The translations under genes and the position numbers were made by a program. The notes beneath the pieces were generated by a model that was not told where the DNA came from, did no database searches, and saw only the letters and a program-made list of their open reading frames with translations. Below, in pieces: positions 1-5,679 of a stretch of 11,318 nucleotides of DNA (the stretch's first letter is position 1; every line of letters begins with the position of its first letter). Location of the stretch: NCBI GenBank assembly GCA_024404735.1, contig JAKSPP010000037.1:1-11318 (forward strand), read 5' to 3'. Source of the stretch: Oscillospiraceae bacterium. GTDB lineage: Bacteria > Bacillota > Clostridia > Oscillospirales > Oscillospiraceae.

Positions 1-1
1 C

Positions 2-1258
2 GAATTCTTTGACGGCGGTTATGATATAAGCGGCGGCGTTGAGTTTGCAAAGCAGCTTGACGGTCATGCCGACCTTATCCATGTTTCCGCAGGTAACTGC
101 CACGCACCCGGCAACTCCATTGCATTTACCCACCCCGGAATCTTCAAGGAGGGCGGCTGCAATGTTCATCTCGCTGCCGAGATTAAAAAGCATGTAAAGA
201 CTCCCGTTGCCACCGTCGGCGGTCTCTGTGATCCCGATGAGCTTGAGGATATTATTGCAAGCGGCAAGGCAGATATTGTCGTAATGGCAAGAGGCCTTAT
301 CGTTGACCCCGACCTGCCCAACAAGGCACGTACAGGCAGAGAAAAGGAAATCCGTCACTGCCTCAGATGCTTTACCTGCGTCCATGAGATGTATGAGCAC
401 GGCAGACTTTTCTGTGCAATTAACCCCGAGTCCGGAAAGGACTGCGAAATAAGTGATGCACTGCCCCTCAAGGAAGGCAAGCGTGTTCTTGTCGCCGGAG
501 GCGGTATGGCCGGTATGGAGGCTGCTATTACAGCGGCTAAAGAGGGACACAAGGTTATTCTTTGTGAGAAGTCCGATTCTCTCGGCGGTGTTCTCCGTTG
601 TGAGACAGCTGTTCCCTTCAAAAAGCCAATTGGCCTCCACATTGAGCGCCAGAAGTATATGATAGAAAAGAGCGGCATTGAGCTCCGCCTCAATACCGAG
701 GTTACACCGGAGCTCTGCAAGCAGCTTCAGCCCGATGTAATAATTGCCGCAATCGGCGCAAAGCCCGCAGTTCCTCCCATCAAGGGCATCGACGGCAAAA
801 ATGTTCTGCTTGCCGAGAAGGCATTTGCCAATCCCGAGCTTGTCGGCAAATCTGCCGTAATTCTCGGCGCCGGACTTACAGGTCAGGAGCTTGGAATCTA
901 CCTGGGCGGTCTTGGAAAGACTGTTACTCTGGTTGAGAAGGATGAAAAGAAAACAGGCAGATGGGAAGGCGGCCATATGGCACAGCTTGCTAATGTCGGC
1001 GCTGCTGTAAAGTATGAGCATGAGGTAGTTGAGATTACCGAAAAGGGTGTAACCTGCAGAACTAAGGACGGAGATGTATTCGTAGAAGCCGATACGGTTA
1101 TCGTTGCACTTGGTCTCAAGCCCCTCTGGGATGAGGCAGAGGCAATTTCCTACTGTGCAGGTGAGTTCTATCAGGTCGGTGACTGCCGCGCACCGAGAAA
1201 TATTCTTGCAGCTACCGGCGAAGGCTGGACTGCCGCAAAACAGGCCGGCAGATTCTGA
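2..1258 (+). CDS. NADH:flavin oxidoreductase (OYE/2,4-dienoyl-CoA reductase type), copy 1, 5' end outside window
   Basis: The frame is open from base 2 to the TGA at 1256-1258, so about 418 C-terminal residues are visible and the N-terminal half of the FMN barrel lies outside the window. Visible in order are the end of the TIM barrel (VATVGGL, then VVMARGLIVDPDL), a cysteine cluster with spacing C-x2-C-x2-C-x11-C (first codon at 359) expected to hold one [4Fe-4S], a Rossmann motif VAGGGMAGMEAA for FAD, and a second one, VILGAGLTGQELG, for NAD(P)H. This is the architecture of E. coli FadH, trimethylamine dehydrogenase and gut enoate, bile-acid and daidzein reductases, which pass NAD(P)H electrons through FAD and Fe-S to FMN to reduce activated C=C bonds. 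It is closely similar to the gene at 1395, so the two are tandem paralogs. The substrate is unknown; the family call is secure. Confidence 0.93.
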   Translation, partial: EFFDGGYDISGGVEFAKQLDGHADLIHVSAGNCHAPGNSIAFTHPGIFKEGGCNVHLAAEIKKHVKTPVATVGGLCDPDELEDIIASGKADIVVMARGLIVDPDLPNKARTGREKEIRHCLRCFTCVHEMYEHGRLFCAINPESGKDCEISDALPLKEGKRVLVAGGGMAGMEAAITAAKEGHKVILCEKSDSLGGVLRCETAVPFKKPIGLHIERQKYMIEKSGIELRLNTEVTPELCKQLQPDVIIAAIGAKPAVPPIKGIDGKNVLLAEKAFANPELVGKSAVILGAGLTGQELGIYLGGLGKTVTLVEKDEKKTGRWEGGHMAQLANVGAAVKYEHEVVEITEKGVTCRTKDGDVFVEADTVIVALGLKPLWDEAEAISYCAGEFYQVGDCRAPRNILAATGEGWTAAKQAGRF

Positions 1259-1293
1259 TTCTCTTATTTGGCATAGTATCAGTTAGTAATTTT

Positions 1294-1323
1294 GCCCTCC
1301 CGCGCCGTACGGTGCGGGAGGGT
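1294..1323 (+). terminator. GC-rich hairpin after copy 1, terminator-like but with no U-tract
   Basis: The arms CCCTCCCGC (1295-1303) and GCGGGAGGG (1314-1322) pair perfectly. Three more pairs inside them (one a G-T wobble) leave the tetraloop GTAC. No T-run follows; the next bases are TGCCGCAAAAAA. It aligns with the true terminator after copy 2. I infer a weak or lost terminator, or an RNA-stabilising hairpin, allowing read-through into copy 2. No convincing promoter is seen between 1259 and 1394, which fits co-transcription. Confidence 0.6.
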
Positions 1324-1355
1324 GCCGCAAAAAAGGACAAATTAAAAATAAACTT

Positions 1356-1394
1356 AAAGGAGCGTCGGGGGTGGATTCCCCGACATAAATCACT
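1356..1394 (+). promoter_or_regulatory. Ribosome site separated from the start codon by a 7-bp hairpin
   Basis: A strong ribosome site AAAGGAG (1356-1362) lies 32 nt before the ATG at 1395, normally too far. Between them the arms GTCGGGG (1364-1370) and CCCCGAC (1378-1384) pair perfectly around a 7-nt loop. If folded, the hairpin leaves only about 11 unpaired bases between ribosome site and ATG, a normal spacing. Alternatively GTG at 1371, 8 nt after the ribosome site, opens a five-codon reading frame ending at TAA 1386-1388, a possible mini-leader. Confidence 0.6.
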
Positions 1395-3338
1395 ATGACT
1401 GGAATGGAACGTTATCCCAATCTGTTCAAGCCCATAAAGCTTGGCAATACTCTTTTCCGCAACAGAATTTTCTATGCTCCCACCGGCCTTATTGACTTAT
1501 CTCCCAAGTGCGCACCCACTCGCGACTGGATGGCATACTTTGAGAGAAAGGCACAGGGCGGCTGCGCTGCCGTCAATATCGGCGAGTGCTATGTTGATAA
1601 TGTCGGCGGTCCTCAGCACAGATACGATATTATCCGTATGAAGGACCACAAGTACAACTACAATGGACTCGGAAAGGTTGCCAACAACATTTCCCGCTTC
1701 GGTGCCATTGCTTCCGTTGAGCTTCAGAAGCCCGGTATTGCCAGCTCTCATGACGGCGAAGTCCTTCTCGGACCCAGCGATGGTTTTAACCCCCTGAATA
1801 AGAACGTTCAGACCCGTGCTATGACCGAAGAAGAGATTATGCAGGTTATTGAAGACTTCTCCGAGGCAGCAGTATATGCCAAGAACAGAGGCTTCGGTAT
1901 GGTTACCCTTCACGGTGGTCACGGATGGCTCATTCATCAGTTCTTCTCTCCCTATACAAACAGAAGAACCGACCGCTGGGGCGGCTCTGTCGAGAACAGA
2001 GCACGTCTTGCCGTTTCCATCATTGATGAGATTCACAGAAAGTGCGGAAGAGGCTTCCCCGTAGAAATCCGAATCAGCGGAAGTGAGTGCTATGAGGGCG
2101 GATATACCATTGAAGACGGTGTTGAATTTGCAAAGCAGCTCGACGGCCATGCAGACCTTATCCACGTTTCCGTCGGTAATGTTCATGCACCCAACTCAGC
2201 AGAGTGGACTCACCCCGGAATCTTCAGAGAGGGTGGCTGCAATGTTCAGTTTGCTGCCGAAATCAAGAAGCACGTAAAGACTCCCGTTGCCACCGTCGGC
2301 GGTCTCTCCGACCCCGATGAGCTTGAGGAGATTATCGCCAGCGGCAAGGCCGATATCGTTGTAATGGCCAGAGGCCTTATCTGCGATCCCGACCTTCCCA
2401 TCAAGGCACGTACCGGCAGAGAAAAGGAAATCCGCCGCTGCCTCAGATGCTTTACCTGCGTACACGAGATGTATGAGCACGGCAGAATTTTCTGCGCAAT
2501 CAACCCCGAGTCCGGAAAGTACGGAGAGATAAGCGATGCTCTTCCCCTTAAGGAAGGCAAGCACGTTCTCGTTGCCGGAGGCGGAATGGCCGGTATGGAG
2601 GCTGCAATCACTGCTGCCAAGGAAGGCCATAAGGTTACCCTCGTTGAGAAGTCCGATTCTCTCGGCGGTGTTCTCCGCTGCGAAACAAAGGTTTCCTTCA
2701 AGAAGCGTGTCGGTGAGTATATCGAGCATCAGAAGTATATGATAGCAAAGAGCGGCATTGAGGTTATCCTCAATCAGGAGGTAACTCCCGAGCTTGCAAA
2801 ACAGCTTCAGCCCGATGTAATTATCGCCGCAATCGGAGCCAAGCCCTCCATTCCTCCCATTAAGGGCATTGACGGCAAGAATGTTATCACTGCCGAGCAG
2901 GCATTCTCCAATCCCGATCTCGTCGGCAAGTCTGCAGTCATTCTCGGCGCAGGTCTCACAGGTATCGAGCTTGGTATTCACCTCAGAAGCTTAGGCAAGG
3001 ATATAACACTTGTTGAAATGGCAAATCCCGATAACAGCGAGTGGAATAGAAACCATATGAGGCAGCTTGAACGCTCCGGTGCTACCGCAAAGTTTGGCCA
3101 CAGGGTTACAGAGATTGCCGAAAACGGCGTTACCTGTGCTACAGAAGGCGGCGATGTATTCGTAGAAGGCGAGACAGTTATTGTTGCTCTCGGCCTTAAG
3201 CCTCTCTGGGATGAGGCTGCAGCACTTTCTACCTGCGCAGGCGAATTCTACCAGGTCGGTGACTGCCGTGCACCCAGAAATATTACCGTTGCAACAGGCG
3301 AAGGCGGGGCTGCAGCCGAGCAGTGCGGCAGATTCTGA
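1395..3338 (+). CDS. NADH:flavin oxidoreductase (OYE/2,4-dienoyl-CoA reductase type) with Fe-S cluster, copy 2
   Basis: A complete 647-aa protein, the usual length for the two-domain FadH-like family (about 640-680 aa). Residues 5 to about 330 form the FMN TIM barrel, starting YPNLFKPIKLGN. The substrate-carbonyl motif is HGGHGW at 173-178, followed by the family signature SPYTNRRTDRWGG. Cys349, 352, 355 and 367 should bind a [4Fe-4S] cluster. Residues around 393-402 form the FAD-type Rossmann motif, and 515-527 the NAD(P)H one. It should reduce an activated C=C bond with NAD(P)H in the cytoplasm. Oddity: the position that is normally the proton-donor tyrosine (Tyr196 of yeast OYE1) is Trp178. 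The ATG at 1395 is preferred because of the hairpin-corrected ribosome-site spacing; ATG 1404 is an alternative. The gene probably shares a transcript with copy 1. Substrate is not determinable; a polyphenol, cinnamate or steroid-like enone is plausible. Confidence 0.95.
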   Translation: MTGMERYPNLFKPIKLGNTLFRNRIFYAPTGLIDLSPKCAPTRDWMAYFERKAQGGCAAVNIGECYVDNVGGPQHRYDIIRMKDHKYNYNGLGKVANNISRFGAIASVELQKPGIASSHDGEVLLGPSDGFNPLNKNVQTRAMTEEEIMQVIEDFSEAAVYAKNRGFGMVTLHGGHGWLIHQFFSPYTNRRTDRWGGSVENRARLAVSIIDEIHRKCGRGFPVEIRISGSECYEGGYTIEDGVEFAKQLDGHADLIHVSVGNVHAPNSAEWTHPGIFREGGCNVQFAAEIKKHVKTPVATVGGLSDPDELEEIIASGKADIVVMARGLICDPDLPIKARTGREKEIRRCLRCFTCVHEMYEHGRIFCAINPESGKYGEISDALPLKEGKHVLVAGGGMAGMEAAITAAKEGHKVTLVEKSDSLGGVLRCETKVSFKKRVGEYIEHQKYMIAKSGIEVILNQEVTPELAKQLQPDVIIAAIGAKPSIPPIKGIDGKNVITAEQAFSNPDLVGKSAVILGAGLTGIELGIHLRSLGKDITLVEMANPDNSEWNRNHMRQLERSGATAKFGHRVTEIAENGVTCATEGGDVFVEGETVIVALGLKPLWDEAAALSTCAGEFYQVGDCRAPRNITVATGEGGAAAEQCGRF

Positions 3339-3365
3339 TTTTCGGAATCAAGGACGATAATAACA

Positions 3366-3405
3366 AAAATGCCCTTCCGCTCCATTCGGTGCGGAAGGGC
3401 ATTTT
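3366..3405. terminator. Bidirectional intrinsic terminator
   Basis: A perfect 15-bp stem, AAAATGCCCTTCCGC (3366-3380) with GCGGAAGGGCATTTT (3391-3405), and a 10-nt loop. An A-tract begins it and a T-tract ends it, so it can stop transcription both from copy 2 (plus) and from the convergent LemA-like gene (minus). Confidence 0.92.
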
Positions 3406-3432
3406 CAATTAAAGGCAAAATCTTATAGATTA

Positions 3433-3924
3433 TTATCGGAATAAGAGCTCGGACAGTCTTTCGGGAGCTTTCATTTTCAGAAATCCCGCAACGGCTTTAT
3501 ATAATGGGGCTGACAGCTTTTTGTTATATGCAAGTACAGCCTCGTTATAATCATATGCCTCGTTGAAGATTTCCGCGCAGCAAAGGGCAAAACTGTCAGC
3601 AAGCTCCTCGGAATTGTCATCGCTTCTGGAAAGGCGGGCAAGAATATCATTAACATCATCGCACAGGCTGTTTACCTTTGCAACGGAGATTGTTTTCCTG
3701 TCAAGGCTGCGGTCATGTAGCTCACTGAAAATTCCCGCAACAGACTCAGACCAGGAAATCAGAAGGGGAGCGATGCTTCTGAATACAGACTTTGCCCTGA
3801 ATCTAAGTGAATCAAGAGACATATATACATAGCATACGACCATCAGAAAAGATACCAGAACAAGAACAATGACTGCAATAAGCTTATCCGTAAAAATCCC
3901 CTCCCCGAAATAACATATAATCAC
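3433..3924 (-). CDS. Small membrane-anchored LemA-like protein
   Basis: 163 aa starting at a GTG (3922-3924). The predicted promoter places the transcript start about 20 nt upstream and no better in-frame start exists, although the ribosome site is weak. Residues about 12-37 are a strongly hydrophobic segment (KLIAVIVLVLVSFLMVVCYV), read as one membrane anchor with a short outside N-terminus. The rest is helical. The end, DYNEAVLAYNKKLSAPLYKA followed by a hydrophobic stretch, resembles the LemA-family C-terminal pattern (YNxxVxxYN, then an AxxxGF-like stretch), and the 'LDSLRFRAKSVFRSIAPLL' region matches the family's first helix. LemA proteins are membrane-tethered helical bundles of poorly known role. 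The usual RR-x-DLIPNL signature is not evident, so this is a divergent member or only an analogue. It is monocistronic and convergent with copy 2. Confidence 0.6.
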   Translation of the reverse strand: MIICYFGEGIFTDKLIAVIVLVLVSFLMVVCYVYMSLDSLRFRAKSVFRSIAPLLISWSESVAGIFSELHDRSLDRKTISVAKVNSLCDDVNDILARLSRSDDNSEELADSFALCCAEIFNEAYDYNEAVLAYNKKLSAPLYKAVAGFLKMKAPERLSELLFR

Positions 3925-3950
3925 CTATTATTTTAAGGGTCATACCCGAA

Positions 3951-3979
3951 ATTATACCTTGCCCGGTGCTTAAAGTCAA
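3951..3979 (-). promoter_or_regulatory. Sigma-A promoter of the LemA-like gene
   Basis: Reading the minus strand, TTGACT (3979-3974), a 17-nt spacer, then a perfect TATAAT (3956-3951). The transcript start is expected near 3944, about 20 nt before the GTG. Only one hexamer base departs from consensus, so strong constitutive expression is plausible. Confidence 0.82.
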
Positions 3980-4027
3980 ACAAAAAAGAGCCTTTTCGGA
4001 ACCTTATGCCCAAACCATATTTTCGCA

Positions 4028-4056
4028 TTGCCACGGTGCTCCGGCGGTGGTATAAT
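4028..4056 (+). promoter_or_regulatory. Sigma-A promoter of the PucR-type regulator
   Basis: TTGCCA (4028-4033), a 17-nt spacer and TATAAT (4051-4056), one mismatch in twelve. The transcript start is expected near 4063, giving a leader of about 63 nt. CCAC (4031-4034) and GTGG (4047-4050) form an imperfect dyad across the spacer, a possible operator. The promoter is divergent from the minus promoter at 3951-3979; the two -35 boxes are 48 bp apart. Confidence 0.8.
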
Positions 4057-4075
4057 GGCCCCGACGGCAGCATCA

Positions 4076-4108
4076 GAGAAAGTAGGGGTACCGAATACGT
4101 AATTTCTC
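4076..4108 (+). promoter_or_regulatory. Weak leader hairpin before the PucR-type gene
   Basis: GAGAAA (4076-4081) can pair with TTTCTC (4103-4108) in the predicted leader RNA, ending two bases before the ribosome site AAAAGGAG (4111-4118). The stem is only 6 bp with a 21-nt loop, so it may have no role. Confidence 0.25.
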
Positions 4109-4125
4109 ATAAAAGGAGAACGCAT

Positions 4126-5607
4126 ATGAAGCTCAGCCTCTGGATAATTGCAGATAAGCTGAAGGCCTGGAGCCCGGAGGTCAGCATCCTTTCGGGAAAA
4201 GCGGAAATCGCGGGAGCACGCCCTATGACTGCTCCGGAAAAGCTTCGTGATGACATGGTTTATATAGCTTCAGGCACGGAGACGGGGACTGTCTGTATCC
4301 ATAAAGATGACAGAATTTTTCTTAAGTCAAGGGACAGCGGCGAGGTTCTCTCCGCGGTTCTGGATATTTTCGATTCCTTTAATCAATGGCAGGAGGAGCT
4401 GTCCCGTGCTGCCTCCGATAACAAAAGCATTCAGGAGCTTATTGACCTCAGCTCCTACGCCATTCCCTTTCCCGTTATTGTGGCCGATTCCTTCGGCAAT
4501 GTTGTCGGCTGCAGCTCCGGCTACGGCCCCGGGGAGGTTGATGAATACTGGGACAATGTTCTGTCAAAAAGGGAGGTTCCCAGTGTTTCCTATAACGAGT
4601 CAAGGCTTCTGCGTCTTAAAAACGACTGGAGTCCGGAGCCTATGGTTTACCGCGCGGGAAAGCACGGCGTCATCGGTATGCATATAGCCCCCGGGGGCGA
4701 AATTGTGGGCTCGGTTATTATTGTTGAGTTCGGCGGAAGCTTCGGTCCGGGTACAAAGCAGCTGGCCGCAGTATTCAGAGATGCCGTTGCGGAGCATCTT
4801 GCAGCCCGCGGAGACAATGCGGAGCTGAGGACGGTTATGGCCATTGCCTCGGATTTTCTGGACGGAAAAACCGATGTGGATTATGCAAGGCTGTGGGAGC
4901 TGACAGAGCGCCTTACATGTCGCGGCGAGGAGGACCTTGAGCTTGTTCTCATAAAGAACTTAAACCGCAGCGACTTTAACTACAAGAGCAGCGCAGCATA
5001 TCATCTTTCCGAGACCGTTGATTTTTGCTTCGGCTTCGTTTTTCACGACTATGTTGCCGCCGTCATCAGAGCTGAATGTGAAAATGATTTTCTGGAGAAG
5101 CTTGCTCTGTCCATGGGAAAGTACAGCTATGTCTGCGGTGTTTCTCTGCCCTTTTCGGACCCGGAGTCCATGCAGAAGGCGGGCAATCAGGCGGCCCTTG
5201 CCATAATATCCGGGGATATGAGCCCGGGAAGTGTGAGTCGCTGTGTTGATAAGGCATATATCTACCTTCTGAACAAGCTTGCGGGAGACAGAACCTTCAT
5301 TCGTTCTCTCCTGCATCCGGCTCTTGCAAAGCTTAAGAAGTATGACGAGAAAAGGGGCACGGACTATTACGAGACTCTGTACCGCTATCTGATTCTGGAG
5401 CGCAATGTGGTTTCAACGGCCGCGGCCCTTTTTATTCACCGCAACTCCATGATTTACAGACTTAAGAAAATAGAGCAGCTTATTAATGTCAATCTTGATG
5501 ACCCAGTGGTCAGAGTATATATAATGCTGTCATATCACATTGAGAAGACTGCGGAAAACCGTCCGATTGCAACGCTCTTTGAAGAGAACGGAGATACGGT
5601 AATATAA
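4126..5607 (+). CDS. PucR/CdaR-type transcriptional regulator
   Basis: 493 aa from the ATG at 4126, which has the ribosome site AAAAGGAG (4111-4118) seven bases upstream. The frame is open further 5' (to an ATG at 4006), but that start would lie upstream of the predicted promoter, so it is rejected. The N-terminal ~95 residues are a sensor-like region. A GAF/PAS-like segment follows (FPVIVADSFGNVVGCSSGYG). The middle resembles the GGDEF-like domain of PucR proteins. Residues about 426-452 (RNVVSTAAALFIHRNSMIYR) are the classic C-terminal PucR helix-turn-helix, which ends the family's proteins. PucR and CdaR relatives usually activate catabolic operons in response to a small ligand. Its position between the ene-reductases and the flavoprotein operon suggests it controls one or both; this is inference. 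Family call is secure, ligand unknown. Confidence 0.9.
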   Translation: MKLSLWIIADKLKAWSPEVSILSGKAEIAGARPMTAPEKLRDDMVYIASGTETGTVCIHKDDRIFLKSRDSGEVLSAVLDIFDSFNQWQEELSRAASDNKSIQELIDLSSYAIPFPVIVADSFGNVVGCSSGYGPGEVDEYWDNVLSKREVPSVSYNESRLLRLKNDWSPEPMVYRAGKHGVIGMHIAPGGEIVGSVIIVEFGGSFGPGTKQLAAVFRDAVAEHLAARGDNAELRTVMAIASDFLDGKTDVDYARLWELTERLTCRGEEDLELVLIKNLNRSDFNYKSSAAYHLSETVDFCFGFVFHDYVAAVIRAECENDFLEKLALSMGKYSYVCGVSLPFSDPESMQKAGNQAALAIISGDMSPGSVSRCVDKAYIYLLNKLAGDRTFIRSLLHPALAKLKKYDEKRGTDYYETLYRYLILERNVVSTAAALFIHRNSMIYRLKKIEQLINVNLDDPVVRVYIMLSYHIEKTAENRPIATLFEENGDTVI

Positions 5608-5614
5608 CAGAAAA

Positions 5615-5649
5615 GAGGACTTATCCCGGAGACAAGGGGATAAGTCCTC
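5615..5649. terminator. Bidirectional terminator between convergent genes
   Basis: A perfect 13-bp stem, GAGGACTTATCCC (5615-5627) with GGGATAAGTCCTC (5637-5649), and a 9-nt loop. On the minus strand TTTT follows directly, so it best serves the flavoprotein operon. On the plus strand the nearest T-run is at 5666-5671, 16 bases on, so it is a weaker stop for the regulator. Confidence 0.85.
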
Positions 5650-5679
5650 AAGCTTATTTATGGGCTTTTTTCTTGTGTT

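Noticed and set aside
1268..1296. TTGGCA at 1268-1273 as the -35 of a separate promoter for copy 2
   Set aside because: No acceptable -10 lies 16-18 nt downstream, so co-transcription with copy 1 is more likely.
1497..2981. Long minus-strand open frames (229 and 261 aa) opposite the complete ene-reductase
   Set aside because: Again antisense frames produced by codon bias in a gene with unmistakable OYE and Rossmann motifs; their translations show no family features.
2..3338. Tandem ene-reductases considered as a transposon or frameshift-split gene
   Set aside because: Copy 1 lacks its start only because of the window edge. Each copy ends in a proper stop with its own 3' hairpin, and no transposase or target-site repeats are seen.
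4006..4125. An N-terminal 40-residue extension of the PucR-type regulator
   Set aside because: It would begin upstream of the predicted -35 and run through the promoter. The ATG at 4126 has a strong ribosome site at good spacing and gives a normal family length.
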